Positions 17,614 to 25,982 are shown, counted from the stretch's first letter. The stretch is 63,383 nucleotides of DNA from Paenibacillus sp. oral taxon 786 str. D14 (GCF_000159955.1 NZ_GG695972.1:11696-75078); one strand, 5' to 3'. Made by a program: numbers and translations. The notes: a model not told the origin generated them from the sequence alone.

Positions 17614-18555
17614 ATGGGCCAAATCGAAACGCAAATCGGGGGCAAGGGGCCTGCGGTGAGAACTGCCGGAGCGCGGTCGGGCGGCGGGGAGTTGGTGTTT
17701 AAAATCGTGCTCGGACTGGTCTGTACCGTCATTTTTCTGTTGATTGCTTATCCGCTGTATTTCATCGTCATCGCTTCGTTCAGCGACTCGACGCTCGTCT
17801 CGACGGGCAAGGTACTGTTCTTACCGAAAAACGTCAGCTTATTCGGCTACCGCGAGATTTTTCAGGACGGGCGAATTTGGACGGGGTACCGGAACACGCT
17901 GTTTTACACCTTTTTCGGCACGCTGGTCAACCTTCTGTTCACGCTGCCGGCAGCTTACGTGCTGTCCCGCAAGGAATTCAAGGCGAGACGGGTGATCATG
18001 TTCCTGTTCGTGGTCACGATGTTCTTCAATGGGGGACTGATCCCGACGTACCTGCTGATGAAAGACCTGCATCTGACCAATACGGTCTGGGTATTCATCG
18101 TGCCGTTTTGTGTGAACGTGTTCTACCTGATCATCGCGCGCACGTTCTTCGAAACCTCGTTGCCGCAGGAACTGCACGAGGCGGCAGTGATGGACGGGTG
18201 CTCGCATTTCACCTTTTTCGTGAAAGTGGCGCTGCCGCTGTCGAAGGCGCTGGTGTCCGTGATCGGCTTGTATTACCTCGTCGGGCATTGGAACGACTTC
18301 TTCACCGCGCTGATCTACATCCGGGACAACGACCTTCAGCCGCTGCAAATGGTCCTGCGGGACATCCTGCTGTCCAACCAGGTGTTCGCGAACGGGGCCG
18401 GCACGGGCGGCGACGCCGGCGGTTACGCGCAAAGGTATGCCGACCAGATCAAATATGGCGTTATCATCGTGTCCACGCTGCCGATCCTCGTGATTTATCC
18501 GTTCATTCAAAAATACTTCGAGAAAGGCGTGATGATCGGTTCGATCAAGGGGTGA
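17614..18555 (+). CDS. LplC/YtcP-type carbohydrate ABC transporter permease
   Basis: This 313-residue permease is the partner of the preceding one. A cytoplasmic N-terminus of about 25 residues is followed by a hydrophobic segment (FKIVLGLVCTVIFLLIAYPL) and the family hallmark FFNGGLIPTYLLMKDL. The EAA-loop counterpart is HEAAVMDGCSHFTFFVKVALP. The C-terminus FEKGVMIGSIKG is the usual family ending. A near-perfect AAAGGAGGA precedes the ATG. A strong terminator follows at 18584-18620, closing this transport operon, which lacks an ATPase and any catabolic enzyme. Confidence 0.93.
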   Translation: MGQIETQIGGKGPAVRTAGARSGGGELVFKIVLGLVCTVIFLLIAYPLYFIVIASFSDSTLVSTGKVLFLPKNVSLFGYREIFQDGRIWTGYRNTLFYTFFGTLVNLLFTLPAAYVLSRKEFKARRVIMFLFVVTMFFNGGLIPTYLLMKDLHLTNTVWVFIVPFCVNVFYLIIARTFFETSLPQELHEAAVMDGCSHFTFFVKVALPLSKALVSVIGLYYLVGHWNDFFTALIYIRDNDLQPLQMVLRDILLSNQVFANGAGTGGDAGGYAQRYADQIKYGVIIVSTLPILVIYPFIQKYFEKGVMIGSIKG

Positions 18556-18583
18556 GCGGCGGGTTGCCATGAGATTACGATTT

Positions 18584-18620
18584 GCAAGCCCGGGGGCGGA
18601 GGCCTTCCGGGCTTTTTTTG
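18584..18620 (+). terminator. Rho-independent terminator after the LplABC-type operon
   Basis: An AAGCCCGG/CCGGGCTT stem with a 13-base loop is followed by seven T residues. It sits 30 bases after the permease stop. Confidence 0.9.
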
Positions 18621-18638
18621 CATGAGCGTGCCGTAAGT

Positions 18639-18842
18639 AATAAAGGTAAAAAAGGGCCTTATTCGCTCCAAAGATAGAGTTTGGCTTGAAATAGCGGACA
18701 TTTTTACCCTTATCTTTGAAAAATGGGCGGTGAAGAGGTGAGTTTGACGGGAGTTCAGGAAAATAAGGCCACAAAATTCCCTTATTCAACGCAAAAAGGG
18801 ACCAAAAGGTGAAATAAGGCCATAAAAGTCTCTTATTTCCGC
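18639..18842. repeat. Cluster of four AATAAGG-type palindromic intergenic repeats
   Basis: Four diverged units of about 26-34 bases lie at 18639-18664, 18689-18716, 18759-18792 and 18811-18842. Each opens with a form of AATAAGG and closes with CTTATT, so each can fold on itself. The third and fourth are the most alike (GAAATAAGGCCATAAAAG in the fourth). They fill most of the gap between two transport operons. They carry no open frame and no CRISPR-like exact repeat. Similar AT-ended palindromes occur between genes in Paenibacillus genomes, as far as I recall; function is unknown. Confidence 0.65.
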
Positions 18843-18997
18843 CTGGGGTGACAATGTGCATGATTATGATGATTTTAATAAACTTCGCCATCTCCATTAA
18901 TCCGGCGTAAACAGTCAAAACCTATACTCTTCTTGGGTCGAAATCAACAGAAAAACATAGCGAACCCACAATAATCCACAGGGAGTGCATAGAAACC

Positions 18998-20134
18998 ATG
19001 AAATTCGGATTAAAGAGGCAGTTAGCGCTGGGTCTGGTTTTATCCTTGTTTGTATTGATGCTGGCCGCTTGTGGTGCAGGGGGCAACGGAGGCAACGGGA
19101 GTAACGCAGCTGCAACGGATACAAGCGGGGCGGCGCAGGCGGAAGAGCTCTCGCTGGCCGATCTGGAAGCGAGGGCCAAAGAAGAAGGTTCCGTCGTGAG
19201 CGTTGGCATGCCGGACACATGGGCGAACTGGAAAGATACGTGGTCGGATCTGAAAACGAAGTATTCGTTGGATCACACGGATACGGATATGTCGAGCGCC
19301 GAAGAGATCGCCAAATTCGAAGCGGAGAAGGATAAGCCGACCGCGGACATCGGTGACGTCGGTATCGCATTTGGTCCGGTTGCGGTGGATAAGGGCGTAA
19401 CTCAACCGTACAAAACCTCGTACTGGGACGAAATCCCGGATTGGGCCAAGGACAAGGACGGCCACTGGGTCGTAGGTTACCAAGGTTCCATCGCATTCTT
19501 CACGAACACGGACCTGGTCAAAAATCCGCCGCAAAGCTGGGAAGACCTGAAGAACGACGACTACAAAATCATCGTTGGCGATGTGACCAAAGCTGCGCAA
19601 GCGCAAATGGCCGTGCTGGCGGCCGCCATCGCCTACGGCGGGGACGAGACAAACATCGAGCCGGGGATTGCTTACTTCGAAGACTTGGCGAAAAAAGGCC
19701 GCTTGTCCAGTGCGGAAGCTTCGCTGGCCAACATCGAAAAGGGCGAAGTACAAGTGACCCTGTTCTGGGACTTCAATGCCCTGAACTACCGCGATCAACT
19801 GGGCGGCGCGGACAAGTTTAACGTGGCGATTCCGAAGGAAGGCAGCGTGGTCAGCGGCTACGCCACGATCATCAACAAATACGCGCCGCATCCGAATGCC
19901 GCCAAGCTGACGCGGGAATACATCTTGAGCGATGCCGGCCAAATCAACCTAGCGAAGGGCTATGCCCGTCCGATCCGCGATAGCGTGCAGCTTCCGGAAG
20001 ACGTTGCTGCCAAGCTGCTGCCGGCTGAGGCCTATGCCAATGTGAAACCGGTCAGCGACTACAAGGCCTGGGAAGAAACGGCGAAGAAGCTGCCGCAGCT
20101 GTGGCAGGAGCGCGTGCTCGTTCATATGAACTAA
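18998..20134 (+). CDS. ABC transporter substrate-binding lipoprotein, PotD/phosphonate (2-AEP)-like type
   Basis: This 378-residue lipoprotein has lipobox LAAC (cysteine 25) and a Gly/Asn/Ala-rich linker. The mature part resembles the periplasmic-binding family used for Fe3+, polyamines and 2-aminoethylphosphonate rather than the sugar families (GIAFGPVAVDKGV, NTDLVKNPPQSWEDLKND). It heads an operon with two permeases, an ATPase, a DeoR regulator and two phosphoesterases, which suggests a phosphorus-containing ligand. A terminator-like hairpin at 20169-20212 separates it from the first permease, so the binding protein is probably made in excess. Ligand identity is inference. Confidence 0.85.
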   Translation: MKFGLKRQLALGLVLSLFVLMLAACGAGGNGGNGSNAAATDTSGAAQAEELSLADLEARAKEEGSVVSVGMPDTWANWKDTWSDLKTKYSLDHTDTDMSSAEEIAKFEAEKDKPTADIGDVGIAFGPVAVDKGVTQPYKTSYWDEIPDWAKDKDGHWVVGYQGSIAFFTNTDLVKNPPQSWEDLKNDDYKIIVGDVTKAAQAQMAVLAAAIAYGGDETNIEPGIAYFEDLAKKGRLSSAEASLANIEKGEVQVTLFWDFNALNYRDQLGGADKFNVAIPKEGSVVSGYATIINKYAPHPNAAKLTREYILSDAGQINLAKGYARPIRDSVQLPEDVAAKLLPAEAYANVKPVSDYKAWEETAKKLPQLWQERVLVHMN

Positions 20135-20168
20135 TCGGGCAAATCACGGGCCCGTGTTCAACCATTTG

Positions 20169-20212
20169 AAGGGGTGCGTCAAACGTCTTGGACGGGAGGC
20201 GCCCCTTTTTTT
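20169..20212 (+). terminator. Attenuator-type terminator between binding protein and permease genes
   Basis: An AAGGGG(T)GC / GC(G)CCCCTT stem is followed by seven T residues. It lies inside the operon, only 35 bases after the binding-protein stop, and would lower downstream expression. Confidence 0.8.
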
Positions 20213-20229
20213 AACAAGGAGGGTGTGGC

Positions 20230-21150
20230 GTGAAGCGGAAAAATCGCCGGTATTTGCTTGGGCTCGTTCCTTTCGTCGTCATGGTGGCCCTGTTCCAGCT
20301 GGTGCCAATCGTGTCAATGATTACGGGAAGCGTCAGCCTGGAGGACGGCGCCGGAATGACGTTGGGGTATTACACCCGAATTTTTCAAAGCGAGTATTAT
20401 CTCAAAGCGATTCAGAACAGCTTGCTGATTTCGGTCTTTTCAAGCGTGATCGGGATTGTCGTTGGATTGGCCTGCGCTTACGCGGTGACGCGATTTGCAC
20501 CGAGGATGCGGGACCGTCTGATCATGGTGTCCAATATGACATCGAATTTCGCCGGCGTACCGCTCGCCTTCGCGTACATTATTCTGCTGGGGAGTAACGG
20601 GGTATTTACTTTGCTCTTTAAGCAGTGGGGCTGGGACGTGCTTGCCGGTTTTAACTTATACAGCTGGTCGGGGCTGGTGTTGGTGTATGTCTATTTCCAG
20701 GTTCCCCTGGCTTTATTGCTGCTGTACCCTTCGTTTTACGGCATTCGTGAGCAATGGAAAGAGGCGGCATCGCTGCTGGGTGCAAGTCCTTGGCAGTTTT
20801 GGAGAACGATCGGGATTCCGGTACTGCTGCCGGCCGTGTTCGGTACGCTGGGGATTTTATTCGCGAATGCCATGGGTGCTTACGCGACTGCTTATGCCCT
20901 CGTCGGAAGTAACTTCAACCTGCTCGCCGTACGGATTGGCAACCTGGTTTCCGGTGACGTTGTAACCGAGCCGCAGCTGGGGAATGCGCTGGCAGTAATC
21001 CTAGGCCTGTCGACGCTATTGGCGGTGTATCTGAACCACAAGATGACTCAGCGGCTGCACCGGTTCCAACCCGGCTCGGCGGAACAGAAGGTCCGCAATC
21101 AGCGAAAATGGACAAAGCTGAAGTCGCCTGCGCTGAAGGAGGAATTGTGA
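20230..21150 (+). CDS. ABC transporter permease (PotB/PhnU-like)
   Basis: This 306-residue inner-membrane permease starts at GTG with AAGGAGGG ten bases upstream. Membrane segments begin with LLGLVPFVVMVALFQLVPIV. The EAA-type cytoplasmic loop is EAASLLGASPWQFWRTIGIPVLLP, a stretch that contacts the ATPase. The topology and loop match the PotB/CysT-like permease class, as expected for the binding-protein family upstream. Its stop codon shares one base with the start of the next permease (TGATG), so translation is coupled. Confidence 0.9.
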   Translation: MKRKNRRYLLGLVPFVVMVALFQLVPIVSMITGSVSLEDGAGMTLGYYTRIFQSEYYLKAIQNSLLISVFSSVIGIVVGLACAYAVTRFAPRMRDRLIMVSNMTSNFAGVPLAFAYIILLGSNGVFTLLFKQWGWDVLAGFNLYSWSGLVLVYVYFQVPLALLLLYPSFYGIREQWKEAASLLGASPWQFWRTIGIPVLLPAVFGTLGILFANAMGAYATAYALVGSNFNLLAVRIGNLVSGDVVTEPQLGNALAVILGLSTLLAVYLNHKMTQRLHRFQPGSAEQKVRNQRKWTKLKSPALKEEL

Positions 21151-21959
21151 TGCAGACTTCAAGCAAAAAAGCAGGCTGGGCCCCGCGCACCCTGATGTCG
21201 CTGCTCATGATTTACTTGCTGCTTCCCTTGCTGGCAACGATGATCTACGCGTTTGCGAAAGAGTGGCAAGCAACCCTTCTGCCGGAAAGCTGGACGCTGG
21301 AATGGTTTGGTGAGATGTTTCAGGATGCGCGTTTTCTGGATGCGTTATGGAAGTCGCTGTACCTCTGCGCGATCAGCATCGTGCTTAGCCTAGCCGTCAT
21401 GCTGCCGGCAGTGTTCATTATCACCGTCTATTTGCCCCGGATGGAGAGCTTCATGAAGGGAATTGTCGTGCTTCCTTATGCTGTGCCCGGCGTCGTTGCC
21501 GCAGTGGGGCTGATCCGAGCGTATTCCTCCGGCCCGATGAATATTTCGGGGACCGCTTATATTTTGATCGGCGCGTATTTCGTCATCGTCCTGCCTTATA
21601 TGTATCAGGGTATCCGCAACAGCCTGCTCACCGTATCGGCACCAGAGCTGCTGAATGCCGCGGAGATGCTGGGCGCCGGCCGCATAAAGGCGTTTGTGAC
21701 CGTGATTTTGCCAAACATCTGGCCGGGGGTGGTGACGTCGACGCTGCTGTCTTTTTCCGTCCTCTTTGGGGAGTTTGTCATGACGAACATGCTGGTGGGC
21801 GGTCATATTCAGACGATCCAGGTGTATTTGTCGCGGCGGATGAATGAAAGCGGGCATTTGGCCAGCGCGATTGCGATTTCGTATTTTTTGTTTATTCTGG
21901 CGTTGTCCATGGTCTTGATGAAGCTCGGCAAACAAGTAAACAGGGGGATTTCGGAATGA
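21150..21959 (+). CDS. ABC transporter permease (PotC/PhnV-like)
   Basis: This 269-residue permease begins at the ATG of TGATG, with AAGGAGG six bases upstream; the open frame extends further back only by overlapping the previous gene. The first membrane segment is LMSLLMIYLLLPLLATMIYAF, the EAA loop reads NAAEMLGAGRIKAFVTVILP, and LFGEFVMTNMLVGG is a typical PotC-type element. It pairs with the preceding permease. Its stop overlaps the ATPase start as ATGA. Confidence 0.9.
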   Translation: MQTSSKKAGWAPRTLMSLLMIYLLLPLLATMIYAFAKEWQATLLPESWTLEWFGEMFQDARFLDALWKSLYLCAISIVLSLAVMLPAVFIITVYLPRMESFMKGIVVLPYAVPGVVAAVGLIRAYSSGPMNISGTAYILIGAYFVIVLPYMYQGIRNSLLTVSAPELLNAAEMLGAGRIKAFVTVILPNIWPGVVTSTLLSFSVLFGEFVMTNMLVGGHIQTIQVYLSRRMNESGHLASAIAISYFLFILALSMVLMKLGKQVNRGISE

Positions 21960-22999
21960 AGCCATATCTGAAGCTGGAAGGGATCCGTAAGCAGTTCGGA
22001 TCGGCGGCGGTGCTGAATCGTGTGAATTTAGATATCCGCGAAGGGGAGCTGGTTACGCTGCTCGGGCCTTCGGGTTGCGGAAAAAGCACGCTCTTGCGCT
22101 GCATCGCCGGCCTGACGGAGATCGACGAAGGGCAGATCTGGCTGGACGATAAGGACATCGTCAACCTGCCTCCCCGCAGTCGGGAGATCGGCATGGTGTT
22201 CCAATCGTACGCCTTGTTCCCGAATTTGACGGTCCGCGAAAATATCGAATACGGCATGCGGATGCGCGGCATGGCCAAGGAAGCACGCCGCCAGAGATCC
22301 AGCGAACTGCTCGAGCTCATCGATTTGACCGATAAGCGGGACGCTTATCCCGCACAGCTGTCGGGGGGACAGCAGCAGCGCGTAGCGCTCGCCCGTTCCC
22401 TGGCCGTCCGTCCGAAGGTGCTGCTGTTGGATGAGCCGCTCAGCGCGCTTGATGCGAAAATTCGCAAAAATCTGCGCACAGAAATCCGCGAGATTCAGAA
22501 GCAATTCAACATGACCACGATCTTCGTCACGCACGATCAGGAAGAAGCGTTAACCTTGTCCGACCGGGTCTGCCTGATGAACCAGGGGAATATCATACAG
22601 CAAGGGACCCCGGAGGAGTTGTACGCCAAGCCCGCAACGGAGTTCGTTGCGCGGTTCATGGGCAGCTATAACGTGCTGACGCGGGCCGAAGCGTTACGGC
22701 TATTCGGCACGGTGCCCGGCGATGCGGAGAGTTACGCCATCCGGCCGGAGGCGCTCTCGCTTATTGGACCGGAGCAAGCGGCTGACCCGGCCCATGCGGG
22801 CAAGCCCATCGTGGAGGGCAACGTTCACTCGGCATCGATCCTCGGCAACGTTATTCGTTACGCCATCGATGCCGCCGGCATCCGCCTGACGGTGGATGTG
22901 CTGAACGATGGACGCTCTCGGCGGTTCGAGGAGAACCGCCCTGTCACCCTCGTTATGGATCACGCGCAATTGCTGCAGCTAGAGAAGGAAGGGGCTTAG
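21956..22999 (+). CDS. ABC transporter ATP-binding protein (PotA/PhnT-like)
   Basis: This 347-residue ATPase has Walker A GPSGCGKST at residues 37-45, a Q-loop in MVFQSYALFPNLTVREN, the signature LSGGQQQR at about 135-142, Walker B VLLLDEP near 157-163 and a switch histidine in FVTHDQEEAL. A C-terminal TOBE-like domain (about 240-347) is normal for the PotA/UgpC/PhnT class. It energises the two permeases encoded just upstream, with an ATGA overlap. The LplABC-type and GH65-linked importers in this window lack their own ATPase, whereas this system is self-contained. Confidence 0.95.
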   Translation: MKPYLKLEGIRKQFGSAAVLNRVNLDIREGELVTLLGPSGCGKSTLLRCIAGLTEIDEGQIWLDDKDIVNLPPRSREIGMVFQSYALFPNLTVRENIEYGMRMRGMAKEARRQRSSELLELIDLTDKRDAYPAQLSGGQQQRVALARSLAVRPKVLLLDEPLSALDAKIRKNLRTEIREIQKQFNMTTIFVTHDQEEALTLSDRVCLMNQGNIIQQGTPEELYAKPATEFVARFMGSYNVLTRAEALRLFGTVPGDAESYAIRPEALSLIGPEQAADPAHAGKPIVEGNVHSASILGNVIRYAIDAAGIRLTVDVLNDGRSRRFEENRPVTLVMDHAQLLQLEKEGA

Positions 23000-23004
23000 G
23001 CAAG

Positions 23005-23793
23005 TTGTCAATTTCATCTGAGGAGCGCAAGCGCGTCATTATGGAGCAGTTGAAGCAGGAGGGACAGGTGAAGGTCCCGGAGCTGTCGCATCGTTTTACC
23101 GTATCGGAGGAGACCGTGCGCCGCGATTTGATCCTGCTGGAGAAAGAAGGTTTGGCTAAAAGAGTCTACGGCGGTGCGGTCCTCCCCAAATTGACCAGCT
23201 ACGAGCCGCCGTATTTGCAGCGCCAGAAGGACAAGGCGGAGGAGAAGGAGCGGATCGGCCGCGCTGCTGCCGAGCTGATCGAATCCGGGGACACCATCGC
23301 CATCGACATCGGGACGACAACGCTGGAGATGGCCAAGGCGATCGCCGGTCGGGAGCGGCTGACGATCCTGACGAACTCGCTGGCGGTGGCGTATCACCTG
23401 ATGGAGTCGCTGAATGGCGGGAGGTTTTCCGGGAAGATTTTTGTGGTCGGCGGGGAATTAAATCCGGAGCAGCAGTCGTTATCGGGGACAATTGGCGAGC
23501 ACATTCTGTCGCAATTCCGGGTCGACAAGGCGTTTATCTCCATTGGCGGAATATCCTTGGAGCGGGGGATCAGCGATTATGACGTCGATGAAACGGGCAT
23601 GTCGCGCCGGATGATCGAGGCGGCATCCCGTACGATTGTGCTGGCTGATGCGTCAAAGCTGGGCAAGGAAGCATTCGTGGAGATCGTGCCGCTGAGCCAA
23701 GTACACGCCATTGTCAGCGACGTTGCCGCCCCGAAGGAATGGCTGCAGAAGCTGCGCGGCCATCGCATTCAATGGATCGAGGCCACTAACTGA
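23005..23793 (+). CDS. DeoR-family transcriptional regulator
   Basis: This 262-residue protein has an N-terminal DeoR winged helix (KVPELSHRFTVSEETVRRDL, residues 23-42). The C-terminal DeoR sensor domain, related to ribose-5-phosphate isomerase, shows IDIGTTTLEMAKAI and FISIGGISLERGISDYD. Family members usually bind a phosphorylated sugar or related metabolite and repress a catabolic operon. A TTG start at 23005 with AAGGAAGGGG upstream is used, only five bases after the ATPase stop. Being inside the operon it is probably an autorepressor. Its sensor class supports the idea that the pathway yields a phosphorylated intermediate. Confidence 0.9.
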   Translation: MSISSEERKRVIMEQLKQEGQVKVPELSHRFTVSEETVRRDLILLEKEGLAKRVYGGAVLPKLTSYEPPYLQRQKDKAEEKERIGRAAAELIESGDTIAIDIGTTTLEMAKAIAGRERLTILTNSLAVAYHLMESLNGGRFSGKIFVVGGELNPEQQSLSGTIGEHILSQFRVDKAFISIGGISLERGISDYDVDETGMSRRMIEAASRTIVLADASKLGKEAFVEIVPLSQVHAIVSDVAAPKEWLQKLRGHRIQWIEATN

Positions 23794-23809
23794 AGGGAGA
23801 GAGAGATGG

Positions 23810-24646
23810 ATGTCATTCGCAAAGGCAGAAGCAGAAGCCAAGAAGCTCGTTGTGGTTGTGCTGGATGGATTAAGATATGATGCGGCCCGCAAGTATCTCG
23901 GGTATATGGAGCATCTTGTAGAGCAAGGGGAGGCGGCCTGCTATCAAGTGCAGTCGCAGCTGCCGAGCCTATCGCGCCCGCTCTATGAAGTGCTGCTGAC
24001 CGGTACGCCGGTGGCCCGAAACGGCATTACGGCGAACCATATCAGCAGGCTAAGCCGGGAGCAAAGCGTGTTTCACCTTGCCATCACCGCGGGATTACGA
24101 ACGGCTGCCGCCGCGTACCACTGGGTTAGCGAGCTGTACAACCGTGCGCCGTTTAACCCGGTGACCGACCGGCATCAGCATGACGAGAAGCAGCCGATAC
24201 AGCACGGGATTTTTTATTTCGAGGATCACTATCCGGACAGCCATCTGTTCCTTGATGCGGAGCATTTGCGCACAACGTACGACCCCAACTTCCTGTATAT
24301 CCATTCGATGAACATCGACGATATGGGGCATAAGCACGGCGGGGAAAGCAAGCAGTATGAGGGCGCCGTCCGGACGGTGGATGGGATTCTGGCTACGCTG
24401 GTACCGCTGTGGAGATCGCAAGGGTATGAGATTATCGTCACATCCGATCACGGGATGAACGCGATGGGGCAACACGGCGGCACTCAGCCGGAGGAGCGCA
24501 ACGTTCCGCTGTATGTGTTTGGTGAGCTGCCGATTCCTTCGCCGAAGCTCCAGGGCGATCAGGGGCTGTCACAGCTCTACTTGGCTCCGCTGATGTGCCA
24601 TTATCTAGGAATCGAGCCTTCCGAGGCCATGGTGAAATGGGAGTAG
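23810..24646 (+). CDS. Alkaline phosphatase superfamily phosphodiesterase/nucleotide pyrophosphatase
   Basis: This 278-residue enzyme shows the metal-ligand pattern of the NPP/alkaline-phosphatase superfamily: D19 in LDGLRYDAA, D170 and H174 in NIDDMGHKHGG, D213/H214 in TSDHGM and H222 in QHGG. The probable nucleophile is S55 in PSLSRPLYEVLLTG, where many NPP enzymes have threonine. There is no signal peptide, so it should act in the cytoplasm on an imported phosphoester, phosphodiester or phosphonate. An ATG at 23810 follows GAAGGGAGAGAG, 16 bases after the DeoR gene. At 278 residues it is compact for the family. Substrate unknown. Confidence 0.85.
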   Translation: MSFAKAEAEAKKLVVVVLDGLRYDAARKYLGYMEHLVEQGEAACYQVQSQLPSLSRPLYEVLLTGTPVARNGITANHISRLSREQSVFHLAITAGLRTAAAAYHWVSELYNRAPFNPVTDRHQHDEKQPIQHGIFYFEDHYPDSHLFLDAEHLRTTYDPNFLYIHSMNIDDMGHKHGGESKQYEGAVRTVDGILATLVPLWRSQGYEIIVTSDHGMNAMGQHGGTQPEERNVPLYVFGELPIPSPKLQGDQGLSQLYLAPLMCHYLGIEPSEAMVKWE

Positions 24647-24663
24647 ACAGGAGGAGTTTGCGG

Positions 24664-25683
24664 ATGAAGGTTGATATGCATTTTCATCTGGAGGAAGGTC
24701 CGTATTCCTTGCGCTGGCTTTCGCGTACACTGCAAGGGTTGGCGGCGACCGAGCCGGGGCCGGATCCGGCCTTGGGGCATCATACGATCGAATATGCCGA
24801 GGAAATGACAAAGCTGTTGTCCCGGCGGATGGAGAAGGGATGTTATAGCGAAGAGTGGTTGGATCGCTACTTGATCCGGGGACGCGAACGCGGAATTCAG
24901 GAGTTTGGCGTCGTTGATCATTTATACCGGTTCCGGGAGTGTCGGCCATATTACGAAAAACACATGCTGCTGGACGACAGCCGGGTTGGCAAGCTGCAAC
25001 GGGCCTGGTTGGATCAGGTGTGCGTAGCTTCCATCCAGGATTTCGTTGACTTTGTGACGGAAGCGAAGAAGACGCGGCCCGATCTCGCGCTTGGCATCGA
25101 GGCGGATTTCTTCCCCGGCGGCGAAGCGGAGTTGGGCGAAATTTTGGCGGGTTATGATTGGGATTACGTGATTGGCTCGGTGCATTTCCTGGAAGGATGG
25201 GGGTTCGACAACCCGGAGGTCAAGACAGGCTTCGACGGCCGGGACCCCGTGCAAACGTACGCAGATTATTATGAATTGCTGCGGCAGGCCTGCGTCTCAG
25301 GGTTGTTTCACATCATCGCGCACCCGGATAACTTGAAGGTGTTTGGGTTCCGGCCGGCCGATGAGAAGAAGCTGCTGCCGTATTACCGGAGCATCGCCAA
25401 GGAAATGGCGCGAAGCGGCGTAGCCACGGAGATCAATACCGGTCTCGCATACCGCTATCCTATTGCGGAGAGTTGCCCAAGCCCATTGTTCCTGTCCGTA
25501 TTAGCCCATTACGGGGTCCCGTTGACGTTATCCTCGGACGCTCATTTTCCGGACGATATCGGTACGCTGCTTGATACGGCCTTGGCCGATGCGATCGATC
25601 AGGGATACAAGGAGATGGCAGTGTTTCGAGACGGGAAGCGGCGGATGGTGCCGATCTTCGCAAATCACACAGCGGCCAAGTAG
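24664..25683 (+). CDS. PHP-domain phosphoesterase (histidinol-phosphatase-like)
   Basis: This 339-residue PHP-superfamily metal-dependent phosphoesterase has the typical metal motifs: D4/H6/H8 in VDMHFHLEEG, then FGVVDHLYRF, GIEADFF, IGSVHFLEGW, HIIAHPDN and LSSDAHFPDD. It resembles HisK-type histidinol phosphatases in layout, but it lies in an organophosphate transport operon with no histidine genes. A role in hydrolysing the product of the preceding phosphodiesterase is more likely; some PHP enzymes are known to open cyclic phosphodiesters. The ATG at 24664 has AGGAGG nine bases upstream and lies 17 bases after the previous stop. Specificity is inference. Confidence 0.85.
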   Translation: MKVDMHFHLEEGPYSLRWLSRTLQGLAATEPGPDPALGHHTIEYAEEMTKLLSRRMEKGCYSEEWLDRYLIRGRERGIQEFGVVDHLYRFRECRPYYEKHMLLDDSRVGKLQRAWLDQVCVASIQDFVDFVTEAKKTRPDLALGIEADFFPGGEAELGEILAGYDWDYVIGSVHFLEGWGFDNPEVKTGFDGRDPVQTYADYYELLRQACVSGLFHIIAHPDNLKVFGFRPADEKKLLPYYRSIAKEMARSGVATEINTGLAYRYPIAESCPSPLFLSVLAHYGVPLTLSSDAHFPDDIGTLLDTALADAIDQGYKEMAVFRDGKRRMVPIFANHTAAK

Positions 25684-25760
25684 GGGGCTTGCCAACCTCG
25701 CCTGCATAGAACCACGCTTTTCCGCGCAAGTTACCTAAAAAACAGGGAGGAGCGTGCATC

Positions 25761-25910
25761 ATGCAGCAAGATTACGTATTCACGGATCTGGAAGGCCGGG
25801 AGTCGTTAGTTCAGGAGATTCGGAAGCTGGAAGAAAAAATCGAGCAGTCCATCGGAGAGAAGGTCAATCTGATCGCATATTCCGAGAAAAAAGAGCAGCC
25901 AAATCACTAG
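25761..25910 (+). CDS. Small hypothetical protein (49 residues)
   Basis: This short charged helical protein starts MQQDYVFTDLEGRE and ends SEKKEQPNH. GGGAGGAG lies about nine bases before the ATG. A terminator follows 70 bases after the stop, so it could be the last gene of the phosphoester operon or a separate unit, since 77 bases separate it from the PHP gene. The codon use looks natural, with a heptad-like stretch LVQEIRKLEEKIEQSI. I do not recognise a function. Confidence 0.6.
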   Translation: MQQDYVFTDLEGRESLVQEIRKLEEKIEQSIGEKVNLIAYSEKKEQPNH

Positions 25911-25982
25911 AACGCCATTTGCGAATTTGAGGATCGGTTGATCCCATGGTTCATGCGGTCTGCGATAACGCTTGTACGGGAT

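Noticed and set aside
18639..18842. Second CRISPR array
   Set aside because: The units are palindromic and diverged from each other, with irregular spacing. A CRISPR array would have near-identical repeats and even spacers.
24664..25683. HisK histidinol phosphatase of the histidine pathway
   Set aside because: The PHP fold fits, but there are no his genes nearby and the operon context is phosphoester transport.
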